DNA from: Metopolophium dirhodum
Taxonomy: Eukaryota; Arthropoda; Insecta; Hemiptera; Aphididae
DNA: 64,000 nucleotides
Direction of reading: 5' to 3'
NCBI RefSeq assembly: GCF_019925205.1
Contig: NC_083567.1
Location: 19,406,001-19,470,000 of the forward strand
Part shown: piece by piece, positions 31,611-45,954 of the stretch
How the letters are laid out: each line of letters begins with the position of its first letter
How positions within the stretch are numbered: position 1 is the stretch's first letter
Notes under the pieces: model-generated
The model's database searches: none
What the model was told of the DNA's origin: nothing
What the model saw: the letters and a program-made list of their open reading frames with translations, nothing else
Made by a program: the position numbers and the translations under genes

Positions 31611-33543
31611 AGCTCTTAAAAAAAACCAACAATTTAATACATATATTTTGTTGGTTATGAAATGTTTTTATTTTAGTTTAAATTTCAACTACTCAAAATT
31701 TAAGAAAAATTACGCCGGTGATTTATATGACATTATGTTTATATTTAAAGTATGCTAAAATTGTAATAATTGTTTTGTTCCATATAACTCGGAAGAGTTG
31801 TAAACTATATTTTTAAAAAAAAACTAACCTTAATCGTTATTAACAGTCGGATGCTGTAGACCCGTAATATAAATGAAAACTTTTTTAATATTCTCACAGA
31901 AATAAATCATCAGATAGAACTTTAACAGACATGAAAAACTGTATTCGATTACCGCTTTGGGGAATTAAAATGTCAAACCTCAGTTATTATACCCACAAAA
32001 TTTGTTAATAATTTCGGTATTTAATATTTATTCATTTGTATAAAAAAAATATATTATAATATATTTTAATGATATAAAATACGTACTGCAGTTTTCTAAG
32101 TTACATGTTTAAAAAAAAAAAAAAACAAAACTCATGATCAAATTGTGACAGTTATTTATGTGTTGTAATTTTTAGGTATGATAATGTTTGATGTCTCACT
32201 GACAGTTGATTTAAGGTTTTTTTTTATATAAATCGATCATCTTCATTATATTATGTATACAAATATTCTCGATATTATACATTTATACTAAACATCACAC
32301 AGTTGGAATCGCTTTATGTTCTTTTTCAGATATCATTCAAACTGATGATAAAAATAAAAATAATAATAATAATATGTTGACGTTTCGTAAATTTTTTTGA
32401 AAACAAGTATACTGGTGATCCTTTATCTATTTAAATATTCATTATCTTCAAAATTATAAACGTTTATTTATAACGTGTTTTTATATAATTTAAATTCACT
32501 ATAAAATAACATTTTTTTTTAAAAAACAGATTATATTATTCTTCACTTTTTCAACCATTATCACTATAGGTTTTTTATTTATTGAATAACATCTTAAGAA
32601 TTTCTATTTCATTTTACAAAGCTTAACATTTGAAAATTTGTATCAACAAAAATAGAATTTTGAACGAGCAGTTGATTATTCATACTGTATGTTCGAAATT
32701 ACATTCTTATCAATCAACATTCTCAGAGAAATAAAATTGTATAGTTCTGAATCTAAAACAAAAAATGTTGATTCTTGTTTAAAAAGGTAAGAAAATATAT
32801 AATAATAAGAAATAGTAAAATAAACAAATACATTTTTAAAATTAATATCGATTTTAGTTTGTCGAAACTATGTAAAAATAATAGTTTCTTGGTCGTTAGT
32901 TCTTTTTGACGTGACGAGTGTTTTCTTAAAAAAAAAAATTTTATAAAATATACAATTAGTAAAAACATAGTACAATGTTGTCAAATTTCTAAGATTGCAC
33001 ATTTCCACTCACACCAAATAAAAAATGTATATTAATGTCTAGACGTTCTTGATATTTGAATATTTTTTTACGATTACTTTTTCTATTACCATTGATCTTT
33101 CTATACGCAATACCATCCTAAAGACTCTCGGTAGCTGTTTTTCAGTATTTTATCATGCGATATTTTGTTATAATTATAATAATTAAAAGAAATATATAAT
33201 TAAAACCAAAGTTCGTTATTTAAAAGTGTTGTCAATGGAAGCTCTAATCTTTTATCACGTTCCAGCATTTAATATACATTTTTAATTTAAAATAATTTCT
33301 GCATATTTTATTTATTTTTGCACAGACGGTGTATCTAATATAAAAAAAAAATATTTTAAATTAAAGCTCCGTTTTGAAGAACTATTCAAATGCATTAAGC
33401 TCCATCCGAATTTAAAGACAATGTAAATAATAGTTTTTATTTCATTTATCCAAATAAGGTCAAATTTTATTTAATGTTTGAAAATTTAATTATTTAATAT
33501 TTATTAAGCATTTTGTATTATAAAATATGTATAAGATATTCAA
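31611..33543. other. AT-rich non-coding stretch right of the element
   Basis: No coding region or recognisable repeat is supportable; only AT-rich sequence with poly-A and poly-T runs and short chance frames. Confidence 0.5.
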
Positions 33544-34077
33544 TTTTAGATTCTGAGCGAAGCGATGAATGTATTGATTTTACAATGATGTGTGTTTTTT
33601 TTTAAATTTTTTTTTTGTGTCTGTCATCACCTTTTAGGACAGTAAAAAAGCTTGGATTTGCTTCAACAGTTACTAATTTTCCAGTATTTTTCAAATGCGA
33701 CGTGAAAAACAAAAGAAAAATTATGGAAAAACGGGAATTTTCACGCAAAATCTGTTTTCGAGAAAATCGATTTTGGCTTTTGGTGCAACTCTAAAACAAA
33801 TGATCGTAGGTACATAAAATTTTGACTGTATATTTATATGAGCATATTATATACACCATAACATTTTCCAAATATTTTGACTTATTTTGAGCTGTTTACG
33901 GGCATTTTCAGTTTCCATTTTTTTTCTATAAATATCAATAACATTTTATTTGTTAGTTAAAAAAGCTTGAAAATTTAATAGAAGGCTCTTAGGTTATTGT
34001 TTTAAAGGCAGACGAAAAAAATTAAAAACCCTTATTCACAGTTTTTATTTATAAGCATTTAAAGTTCAAATCTTTTG
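33544..34077 (+). mobile_element. ~1.4 kb dispersed repeat, copy A (truncated)
   Basis: Starts at TTTTAGATTCTGAGCGAAGC and follows the first 530 or so bases of the copies at 45955 and 57710 (TGTGTCTGTCATCACCTTTT, GAGCTGTTTACGG, TATAAATATCAATAA), then stops matching at about 34077. It is non-coding. The second half and the far end are missing. Confidence 0.75.
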
Positions 34078-35110
34078 AAGATTTTTACCATGTTTAATTA
34101 CTATCAAAATATATATTCATAGGAAAGCAATAGTCATACCACCACGAATAGTGTATGTACCTACGATATTTTGTACAGCATATTCATAATATATTTCCAC
34201 CCGCTATGGTTTTATTATCACTGACCTCCATATTTCAATTTGCAGCTGTCTCGAAAAGGGTAAACTGGCGTCATTAATAAAACCATAATTATTTCTATTT
34301 CTCCATCCATCACGGTAAATTAGTCAAGGCGTATACATCATTTACTAAAAATTTCATAACGCCAATCTGGTCCAGAAAATATTGTTTTAAATAGTTCAAA
34401 ACATCAGTACTACATTGATAATTGATATGAGGTATTTGTATTTATTATAATAAAAATTATGGTATGTCCGAGATAAAAACTCCAACAGTTCCACGTTAGT
34501 ATAAAATACCAATTGTATTTTATTTGTTTATTGTAATTTGAACGCGAAATGGCAGTATTTTATAGATTTATTTTTTTAAATGTTAAACACTAGTATTATG
34601 AAATCAGTTCGAAGTAGGTACCGGACTTTGCCTGTTGTAAGTCATATATTATTTTTAAGTTTAAACATTAAATATTTAAATTTATTTACTGCACGATATT
34701 TCACTGAAAAAAATATAGGTACTTACTACTTATTCATTAGGTCTTTAGAAATAATACAAACAGATCGAAGGTCTACTATTGACACAAAACCACTTAAACG
34801 CAAATAAAAGGGAAATATGTAATGGCCAGCTAACGGTTAGAATTCTACTAAAAATAATACAATTTAATTGAATTTATTATAAAAAAATATTAAAAACCTT
34901 GAGATCAGTGGCAATGCAGTGATGGCGGTGATACACGTAGTTGACGGTGGTAGACCAGTAACTTCTAGTGGTAACTCGAAGGCGAAATTAGTAAAAAAAC
35001 ACTATACTAAAAAGACGTGTAAAGAAAAAACAACAACAAAAAATGACACGATGTGCAACAACAGATCCGTTTTTTCTCGAATGGAGTCACACAACAACGT
35101 TTAGTACATA
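34078..35110. other. Non-coding stretch
   Basis: AT-rich with short unsupported frames; I see no gene or repeat. Confidence 0.45.
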
Positions 35111-35118
35111 CCTACATA

Positions 35119-35469
35119 CAGGGGTGGACTTACCATTTTTTCACCCCTAGGCACTACAACACTAGCACCCCGTACATTGGCGTGCTCCCATGTTTAATCT
35201 TTAATATTGTAATTGATGTTTTCTTATAGGTAGCCAGGAAGGTACTGATTTAAGTGGTCAAATAAATTAAAACATTACTGCGACGTGACTACGTGAGCCA
35301 TTCTCCAGTTCCATGCAAGTCGTATACAGTAAAAATTTAATATAAATAGAAATTTAGGTAAATATAATTATGAAATTATGAAAAACTAAAAAGTAAAAAT
35401 TAACTAAAAAATGTCGCCCCAAAAAATATTGCGCACATGCCATGGTGGCCTAGGGTTAATCCGCCCTTG
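35119..35469. mobile_element. hAT-type miniature element (351 bp)
   Basis: Imperfect terminal inverted repeats: CAGGGGTGGACTTACC at the left and, reading inward from the right, CAAGGGCGGATTAACC. It is flanked by a perfect 8-bp duplication CCTACATA (35111-35118 and 35470-35477). Eight-base duplications and CA(G/A)GG ends are typical of hAT elements. It encodes nothing, so it is non-autonomous. Confidence 0.88.
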
Positions 35470-35477
35470 CCTACATA

Positions 35478-38400
35478 TTACATAAGAATGCATGCACGCT
35501 ATCACAAGTATACAAAATTGAAAACTGATACGGTAAAAGTCAGGAAATAGACAGTATGATGAATCATAATTGATGATATACGTACAACGGCGGAAACGGA
35601 GATTAGTAGAAGCAATAATATATTTAAAAATACGTGATAATGTGTGTATCGCATTAATTCAAATAATTGCATTTTGTAATATAATATTATTAATTCTGAA
35701 AAAAATTATTTTTATTTTATTTTGATAAGATTGAAAAGTAATAATATACTCGCTGCATGGTAACAATCTATAATAGGAAACATAAGTTTTTATCTCATAG
35801 TTTAGTGGAAACACTTTTCAGTGTTTCGGTTCCCTCGGCTTCTCACGGCGATCAATAAGTGTAGCAGGTAGACATCACACAGACGATGAGGTTTGTCGAC
35901 AAGAATAGTTTGAAATCCTTTTTTCAATATTCTTGATTTCTACCTGATCGGTACTTTGGTGGTATATTGGGGACATTCATTTATCCACATCCTACCCCTT
36001 GATCTTCTTCCATCATCTTGGAATCGAACTGCTGGAATTATCTGACAATCGATTTTTCTGTAGCGTTTTCTAAGGGGTATTATTCTACAGACTGACTGTT
36101 ACAACCAGTTACCATACATTTTCAATAGATTTGTGTAGTTGACGTGATTATAATATTGCATACGGTAAATATCTACGATATAACCTCACGTCACACATAA
36201 ATATTATTAATATAATGATTAATGAATTTGTAATGGAAATTTCAATAATTTTGTTAGTTTGTTGTTACTGTCTATTAAAGTGGCATTATTTGAACTTAAC
36301 TCGACTAAATCACATAACAATGTCAATCGACTTATATTCAATAGCATACCAATTAAAAAAAACGAGTTTCTGATCATAGTGTTTATTAAATATCAAATAC
36401 CTGAGAGAAACTTGAATGAATACTAGTTTCACTGGGTCATTAGCAGAAGTAAATATAACTATATGTTGTATTTATATTGTGTTTAACTACATATTATAAT
36501 ATCATTCACAAAAATGCATTAAATTATTAGGCAACTAAAATGTTCATTTAGGTGTTTTGAGGATCATAATAAGATTGTGTTCCTTTTATTTCTTTCTATA
36601 AGGTAGTCGAAAAATATCAACACAATGACTACGACTCACAAATAAAAGCTTTAATGGGAGATATATGTTGTGGGTTAAAAGTATGCGTCTATTTAGTTTT
36701 GTTAAACTAGGAATTATTAGCAACATTATTATTTATAAGCAAACAGAAATTTTGAATTTCCATCTTGAATCTAATAACCCTTGCATGACCACATATTGTA
36801 AATTAGAATTTTGTACAATCCTTTCTTTGTGCGCTTTTACATCATAGAACAAAGGTACTGTCAAAATGCCAAGTCTCTACCTATTATATGGTTTAGACTG
36901 TACGTTGATTCTCAGTCAGTCAGTCGTCAGGACAACGACTCTAATATAAAGAGCGATTCAATAAGCATAATCATCCCCTTTATCTTCTTCAATGATGTTG
37001 TTGTTTAAAATCTAATTTTTAGAAATTTTAAAAATATATACTTTAAGACTATATTTTCAAATTATTGAGATTTTTTGTACTGCTAAGGAGTATCCTGTGT
37101 ATATAATAACTTCTGTTTTTTTTTTAAATGAAAACTCCTCTTTCAAACTGTAAATTACTCAGTGGATAATATTTCTGAAAAATTAGACATATCAAAATCA
37201 AAACTCGTACGAGTAGTTTTTGAGTTAGGTATTTAACTTTGTGTTCTAAGGATAAATAATGGATTTATATGATATTATGGGGGATATACAGTAATTTGAA
37301 AATTGTAATCATTAATATTAATCTATTGGCATTAATAACTTGTAAAAACGGCCCAAGTATAGTTAATTCCAGTTTTAATATTACGTATATTTTATATTTT
37401 TGTGAAATCATTTCTAAGGACTGTTAACCTTGGTAGGTAAAAACATATCAATAACTAAGAAACTACTCATTAGAATTTTGAATTAGGATCATCAACATTT
37501 TCAAAAAAAATGTACACTATATAATTTACAGTGCAAAAGGTTTGTATCGCTACTGAACACTTCTTTTATAAAAATAAAAAATGTTTTACTATACGTGTAG
37601 GGTGTAGAGCAATCGTGTGTAAATCATGTATAAAAAAATGTATAGTAAAAAAATATTGGCCAGAACAAAAGTTATTTCATTTTTCAGATCTTCCTGTTAC
37701 ACCCTGTATAGATAATTCCTCATATTCCCGGAATATTTATTTTACACCGTTCAGAGTTGTCCCAATCGGAACACATTATTTGAAAACCTTTTGTTCTAAC
37801 CCAAAGTGCATTATCTGGTTTTAACATAATCCGCGGTAGTTAAGTCCAGAGTTGCTTGCTTGCTCGCTCGCTCCACTCGCAATGAGAAGTGGTCTTTTTT
37901 TTCAATGAATATGACGCTTTCAAAAGTGAATAAAAAACAGACGAAGGGTACCATTGAATTAATGAACGCCACGCCTATCGTATGAAAGTAGGGGTGGGCT
38001 GATGATTTGAACCGACTTACGGTAAGTACAAATGTACATAATACACAAAATGTATAATGTGTACATATTACGTACTGCTTGTACAAATTTAACTTTGACA
38101 TTATGCAATATTTAAGTTATTTCCATGGCCAAATAAATGAAAATGTTTAATACAAATCGACTCACAGACTTACAGTATGTTCTACAAAACGTATAAACTA
38201 TATTAGTGTGTAAGAATGATTAATATATTTTATCGTATTTATTTTAAATATCGAAAACAAATTTCTTGTAAATACATAAGTACATTGTACATAACATAAG
38301 TGTATTGATGTGTACCTACATAAAGATGATTGAATTTAGTGAAATACCGATTGAAATGAAATTATCATTTCCTGGCTCTTTTCATCTCTTTGTAAATAAA

Positions 38401-41400
38401 TTATTCTATTACTAAAAAGTATATTGAGATGTGTTGAATTAATTCTAAATTTAATTCCATTTCAATTGGAACACAAATGCTATTACTTATTACTTATTAT
38501 TATTATCATCTTCATCGTTAGGTTTACGTGCTTAATTTCAGGTTCAGGTTTTAAATAAATTAAATATCTCGAAAATTTTGTTCGGAATGAGGTAATGCAC
38601 AAAAATACTTCGATCATAAATATCAAATTAAATAAATGCATTGCAACGTTAAAACAGTAATGGTGCGATTATTATTGGCCAGTAAAACGAAATACACGTA
38701 CAACGACTTGCTGAAAAATAACCAAACTAAATCATACATGTTTGGTGAAATGTTCGAGGGAATTTTTATAAATTTTTTAAGTATTATAAAATATTGATGA
38801 TCTGGTCATGGCATTCCAAAATAAATTTTATACAGAACCGGATGAATCAAATGATTTTTAATAAATATTATGATAAAACTATTTTACAATTCGACTCGTT
38901 TTTTTATCAGTGCCTGCCGATAAAAACTATACATGATTAATACTGTAACGATGAAACGATAATGTAAACGTATAATTCCAATAAGTAATAGTTGTGTTTG
39001 CAAGATAAGAAATATGGAGAGATTTGTATTTATGACAAAAACACGAATGATAACCTGTCTCAAAATTAATAATAAAAACAATAGCAATCGCTCATAAAGT
39101 GTCACAAAAACAAATTCATTTTAAATTGAACATTCAATGAAAAAAAAAATATATATAATATGTTTTGCATTCTTTGTATGAACAAATAGCACCTGCACAC
39201 CTGCATTATACCGTGATAAAGATTGGAGACTTTAAAGTAGGTACCATGATATAATTTTATTGTAAATTTCCAAAATTGAAATTAGAAGAGTAAAAGCACT
39301 GGAAAAAAAACTTAACTCCTTAATTGTATTGTATAATAAAATGTCTATCTAAGATAATTAATTTGTCAGAAAAAAATTAAACTAATTCTAGCTAGGTACA
39401 TATACTATATTTTGAAATATTTTTTAATTCCTTTGTGTAATTAGCTAGTGTTTAAAATGAATTTTTTAATTACTATTTGAATTTAACGTGTAAGTTGGTT
39501 TTAATGGAAAAAATGATTTAACACATAATATACACGCGTAGGGGATCAATATAAAAACAAAATGAAAGAAGTGTCAAAAACACAATGCTGTCTGGGAAAA
39601 AGAGTGTATTCAACAATGCGTTTGCAAAAACATCAACCAGAACTTTTTCCAAACACTTTGCTACAACGATCAATTTTTTTTTTCTAACTTTTATTTCAAT
39701 ATCACAATATACATATAATATTTTTTGGTCCGAATTCGACAAACGTCGATGCTGATATTTTCTAGTGTTTAAGTGTGTTAGATTATAAGACAAATTGGAT
39801 AATTTTTTGACGTGTGTGCGTAGATTTATTAAATATCACAACAATGTCACCCCTATTACTCGGTGTTAAGTGTCCCAGTTTTGTATCTAATTTAAATCAT
39901 TATGCTTCCAATAACGACTAAATATTTTAAAGAATAAATATTATGACGTAATGGTATCCATTACCAGAGTCACCATGTAAATTTATATTTTATGTCACGT
40001 CATGTTCCAAGTTCAATTTTGAACTAGGTATATCAAAAAATTATATCACCATTCACCAGTTACTAATAGGTGTTCAATTTTGAACTATATCGATAGTCAC
40101 TATATCACACAGGTGTCGACAGATCACAGATGGATGCAGGTTTCAACGATTAGATGCAGTTATATTATAATATAACAATAATAATTATTAAAATGTTTAA
40201 TGTCTGCAGTATATTAACTTGTGACTAAAATCAGTAGATGTTGACACGTACGAATAATAACAACAAACTTCCCACAACTATAGTATAATAATAGAGCCGC
40301 TTGAATTTGAAAATGTTGTTTGTGGGTCACTTTATCGAGTACCTACATATGTCTTATATATTTTATCCTAACAATGAAATTCATAAATAATACGGTACCT
40401 ATGCATAGCGTATTATATTATGTAAGGTACCATGTGGGTTTGTAGCACACGAAACCCGGTTATAATAATATGCATACATCTACCAGATACCTAAATATAA
40501 TATAGCTGTGTATATAATACGCACTCACCGGAAATCCGTCTAGTATAGGTAACATTTTAGCGTCTGTTTGTATATTATATTTGTAATAATAGATCATATT
40601 ATTAATATGTCTCTAATATACGTCATCGGTTATAATAATAGATAACAATATAGTACCATTATATCGAAATTAATAACAATAATTGTTTTATGGTGTCGTT
40701 TATATTATATAAAATGTCTGCTGCATAATATGTAAATTACTTAACGTTTACTTTTCATAATTATTATTATCAGTATTATTTCATAATAATATGTTGTTGA
40801 TCAATGTGTCATATTGTGTCATTCTCTACATAATTGGTGTATATTATTTAGTATCAACAAATTTATTATTACCGTATGAAAATACTCAAATAATATTCAA
40901 AATAGGTATACAACTACAGAGAAAAGTAGAAAACTAAAAAGTCCGTGCATTCATTTATTAATAATAAAACAATCATACTCTGTGAGAGTAAAATGTCCAT
41001 TCGTCGACTCAGGATTCAATTGGTTGATTTAATTTACGTTTACGGATCCATGTTGGAATATTTCAAGTATAAGCAGGTGGAGAGGGGGTTGGACTATTCG
41101 GATGTTTATTTCGGAATCTTTTATATCAGAAATTATGAAAATGTAGCAAAGTTGCTTTCGGTAATAATGGTTCGTGTCATAATGGAGCGTGTCGTTAGGT
41201 GAAGATACATAATATTACCTATGTACGAGGGAGCAGCGAAGAAATTATAACATGGAATTGGTGTATTTTGTATTGATAATTACACGAAAGTGATGCGTAA
41301 CATATGCTACAGAGTGCCTATAATAATATAATATTATAATATAATCCAAAAATAATTTGCAATAGTTCCAAAAATAATTTCAAACGGTTATAATAATATT

Positions 41401-43250
41401 ATCTTAATTTTTCAAATAGTCCACAGACGACCAATCGATAGATAAAAACAATTTTAACTTTGACCTAATAAAAATATGTCCGCTATAATATTAACCGGCA
41501 ATGTTTATAGAGTGTAACCATCGTACGCTATCAAAGTGGATACGTGATATAAATTTGTTCAAATTGGTGATATTATAGATTATTGTAAATATGTAATCGT
41601 GTTGAATAGTATGCACACGTACCTACCTAATAAAATAATGCGATTATTTGCATAACATAAATATTTAAATTTAACCTTACGACGAAAAGTCGTCGTCGGT
41701 TCTGCACAATGTAAATATTATAGCGATGGTAATGGTATCATCTTTGAAAATTGGTCGATTATAAAAATTAAAGATTTAATCACTTAACAGCTGCTGTGTA
41801 TATAATACTTGATCCGAACCGTAGTAGTTAAAGTCTGTTGTTGACTTAACCGAAAGCATTGAAATTGCAATTAATGGAAATTTAATGTGGATTTTACGAT
41901 AACTAAAGAGAGTGTATACATTATAATTTTATGTATAATATAAGTCGAGTTTACCATTTTCAATTCCATACCGTAATGGATTTATTAAACGTACAGTATT
42001 CAGTCATATTATTATAATAAATAGTTTACGCGAGAGAGACCGTCTTGACTATAAAACGATTTAAAAATGAAATGGAACTTAATCGAGGGATTTCTATTAA
42101 AAGGCACTAAGTGACTTTTTCTATACGACTCGCACGAGAACGGTTGAAGAAATATATTATTAATATGCATTGTAAATATAGCGAGATCCACTTCCCGACC
42201 AAAACGGGACTTCGACCTACCTCTATAATAAGTCACCACTAAGGCCAAACTGTAAACCCATGACGTTATACCATAAGTCGTTATTATACAATTATTATTT
42301 ATTACTAGGTGTGTCAGTGGACAAAAGTGGCGTGGAGTGATAGGTAATCAAACAAATATTGTTGTTCTAAACACAATGCATAATATGTTCAGAACGCCTT
42401 ATATCCCCGTCGTGTCCGTCCGTTAGTTATCCTTACCAGTACACAATTATGATTGCAGTTGACATTATTAGGTACTAGGTAGGTAAGTATATGTATTTTG
42501 GACTTTTAATTATTTATAATTTATTGTCAGTACATAGTTACGACCTACGATTTTTGACACACTAAATATATTGTTGATTATTATTTATTTACTGTCAGTA
42601 GTTACTGTAGGTATCACAATTTATCGCATTGTATTAAAATAGGTTTAGAAACCGGGAATTTAGCACGCTTGCAGAGTGAGCTTTCTTAACTTGTTTATTT
42701 TTATTATTAGTTGAATATCTACGGTGTCTCCTCGAACTGGCTCATCATTAACTTTTTGAAGGCGGGTTCGACTTTGACCTTGTAATGATATTTTATATTG
42801 ACTACAGTTATTACATTATATGTGCTTTTTACATAAAATTTATATTGTACGGTGTATTTGATCTAATTCTCAAATACACGATCTCGAGAGCCCTCCAAAC
42901 ACCTGGAGGAAGGTAATAGCGTAACTTTACTATTTTAACATCTAATTTTAATATAACTATCGACAGAAGACGTTTTTTTTATTTATCTTATTTCTACGCT
43001 ATTACAACCTTTTTTAAGCATCGTATTTAAAGACTGGGATATAATGAATAAAAACAATCAAATATATATATAATATTATAATACCTATTTATCTTTTTTA
43101 AGATAGTAAACTTGTTACATTTCCGGTAGATTGCTAATTAATTAGTTATATCCAATGATAATAAGTAATAACTACCTATTTTATTTTCTATTACCAACGA
43201 CAACCATATTATATTATACAAAAAAAATATTCGATTTCCGTTTGCTGTAA
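35478..43250. other. Long AT-rich non-coding stretch
   Basis: No gene could be supported in nearly 8 kb. The largest frames (for example 37531-37824, Cys-rich but without a standard start or recognisable domain) have no supporting evidence. The segment 42395-42700 shares short blocks with 8810-8950 and 10590-10650, suggesting an old dispersed repeat. Nothing else was recognised. Confidence 0.45.
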
Positions 43251-43261
43251 GTCTCTGTGTG

Positions 43262-43480
43262 AAATTTACTATATATATTATATATATATATAAATGAATG
43301 TTTGTCTGTTCTTTATGCATTCCTAAACGGCTGGACCGATTTTGACGGAATTTTTTGTGTTTGAGTGGTTCACGGGATGATTTAGATTCACAATTGGACC
43401 CGGTAGGTCCAACCCGGGGAGGTGCTCAAACGGGGATTTTGAGATATACGATGGACATTTTCGTTTATAAATGGTTGCTA
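43262..43480 (+). mobile_element. Fragment of a dispersed insect repeat
   Basis: A TA-dinucleotide run (about 43268-43291) is followed by TGTTTGTCTGTTCTTTATGC and CTGGACCGATTTTGACGGAA. Sequences of the type 'ctggaccgattttgac' after a TA tract are common in dispersed elements (often Helitron-like) of insects. Only this fragment is visible; the class is a guess. Confidence 0.4.
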
Positions 43481-43659
43481 TTGGTTTTAATAATAATTAT
43501 TATTGTAATTAGTTCAATATAGGCGCAATGGCACTTCTATGTATTTTAGTACAGAATTTTTATTATCGGATTTTAGTACGTTTAAGTTAGGTTAGAATAT
43601 TATATTAATTGATAATTTTTTCCGAAAGATGAAACTCCACTATCGTAGGTTGAATTAAG

Positions 43660-45025
43660 TAAAAACGACAAAAAACAAAATTACTAAATATATTCGATTC
43701 ATAGGCGAACGATTGTAGTTTCGGGGCGTTTATTATTGTTACCGCGTCCCTCCAACCCATTGTGGTGACACTCTCCCAATAATTCACTGGTGACCATCAC
43801 TTGACGATACACAATGGCGTTCAGTATACACCATGAGTATATTAATGACTCTCTATTTTGTATTCAATCCTGAGATTGGTTCCTAGCAATTCTCCACTCT
43901 TCCATGTTACTTACCTTCCTCTTTATTTCTAGAAAGTACTACACCTTTGGTCCTTTATTATTTACTGCATATACTCCATTCGTGTAGTCTTTCCCTAGCA
44001 TTTTTACCTCTACGCAGCCTTCTATAGAGAACCCCAGCAACCATTATTATTATTTTCATATTCATAATATACACCTATAATACCGGTATTTGTAATCAAT
44101 GATAACACGCACGCACAGTTGCAGATTTTCAGAAAAAAATATTGATACGGCCATAGAAATTTACGGACAATGATTCATTTCGGGATAAATATTACTGTCG
44201 CCGCATAAGTGACACTCTCGTCGTAACGATTAGCCGATACGACGATACGCCTTGACGTTCGGTTTACATCGTACGCATATTTAATGTACACACGAGAAAT
44301 ATCATGATACGAACACTTTGTACTGGCAGGAATTTGTAGTTGTATATAGTTGTTGTAAAGTTTTTGTAAAAAGTTTTGTGATGGAATCGACTCGCGGCAT
44401 CGGCAACAGTATGGCACCGACGACTCGCGGAAGATGTTCTCTCAAAAAGTCCGGAACGCCATTATTATTATTATTATTATTATTATTTTCATTATTATGT
44501 ATATAAGGTACCTATGATAGATACACGCTGTATATAATCAAATATATTACGTACGCGCACGCCGCCGTTCCAGGTTTTCAGAAATAAAATAGGTGTTGAC
44601 ACCGAGCAGAAATCGACAGCCAACACGATTCGTTTCGGGGCGAATATTATTCTCACCTACCACATCCGTCCACACCACCGCAGCAGCAGTGACACTCTTG
44701 TCGTCACGATTCACCGACATGACGTTCGGTATACATCTTGAGTATATTAAATGCACACACGATCAATGTCATGAGACGAACACTTTGTGCCGGAAGTAAG
44801 TTGTAGTTGTATAGTCGTTGTATAGTGTTTGTAGAAAGTTTCGTGATGGAATCGACTCGCAGCATCGGCGACTGGCTCCGCGGAAACCTATACGACTAGC
44901 GTAAGGTTTTCCCTCATAAGGTTCGTAACGTCATTGTTATTGTCATTATTATTATTGGCATTATGTACAATTACGTACGAGCAGCACGCCGCGATTGCAC
45001 ATTTTCAGAAAAAGAATAGGTATTA
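43660..45025. repeat. 0.43-0.48 kb tandem repeat, about three copies
   Basis: The anchor GTGACACTCT followed by related sequence is at 43766, 44210 and 44690; GTTCGGTATACAT.TTGAGTATATTAA-like blocks and GATGGAATCGACTCGC..CATCGGC blocks recur, and TTTTCAGAAA sits at 44126, 44575 and 45002. The first copy is the most diverged and the third is cut short. Frames in it (for example 44593-44799) are not conserved between the copies, so it is most likely non-coding repeat DNA. An (ATT)n run lies inside (44461-44488). Confidence 0.75.
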
Positions 45026-45224
45026 TTGAGAACATGCAAGAATAAACGAGCATGATGAACGCGACGGGGTCTGTACAGCTTATATACACTATATTATTCT
45101 AATCTATATTATATTATAATATTATTATACGTCCTCGTGGTGGATAAGATGTGTTCTCGCAAGTTTCGTGGCAGTCCCAAACAGTAGAAGTAGTTTATGA
45201 TATATTATATTTTATCATCATCAT

Positions 45225-45572
45225 TAGGGGCGGGCTGTGCCTGTAAAAACCTATTAACCTCCAATCATATAGAAGGCTGCATGTTCTGAAAAACTCCGAG
45301 GAGAATATAGTTTTTTACCATAAAAATAACATAATTTCAACTGTAATTACACAAATAATATATTATCAAAGAGTATCGATTTATATTTTATAGTCTTCTA
45401 TAAAATTAGAAATTATTATAAAACTCAGAAATTACAATTGAAGTTAATAAATATTTAAGATGTGCTATCTCTTAATTATGGCCCCTTGGTGATTTTGAAT
45501 GAAGGGCCCCGTGCCCCCGTAGTACAAGGGCCTATACTATACTACAATGGTTAGTGGGCCAATCTGCCCCTG
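45225..45572. mobile_element. hAT-type miniature element (348 bp)
   Basis: Ends TAGGGGCGGGCTG (left) and, inward from the right, CAGGGGCAGATTG. The 8-bp sequence ATCATCAT directly flanks both sides (45217-45224 and 45573-45580). The left flank is itself an ATC repeat, so the duplication is slightly less telling than at 35119. There is no coding capacity. The interior carries GGGCCCCGTGCCCCCG near the right end, a common feature of such aphid elements. Confidence 0.78.
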
Positions 45573-45580
45573 ATCATCAT

Positions 45581-45954
45581 CGTTACTAAATTATAACTAT
45601 ATGCAATGCCTACCTATACATTCGACGGCACACGACTAGGCGAGGATTTGGAATGAATTTGGAATAATGGATTTCATGAACTGGTGGTGGAGAGGGACGT
45701 AGAAATGTTGTTCGCTAATACAACTGTAATACTAGTGTTTGGAATTTTACGAAAAATTACCAAACAACTTTCAAATAATTCATGGAATTAATTAATTTTA
45801 TTATTATTGTTATTATTACTAACCCTCGGCAACATATAGGCTATTGAGATTTACAAAAATTATATTTACATTACACAGTAATTATATTTGCATTATACAG
45901 TATCTACACAAGGTTAAATACAGAGATTAATAATGCAGAGCTTATAAATTGATT
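45581..45954. other. Non-coding spacer between two elements
   Basis: 374 bp of AT-rich sequence between the hAT-type element and repeat copy B, with nothing recognised. Confidence 0.5.

Noticed and set aside
37531..37824. 97-aa Cys-rich frame
   Set aside because: No ATG start, no regular finger spacing and no support from neighbours; probably chance.
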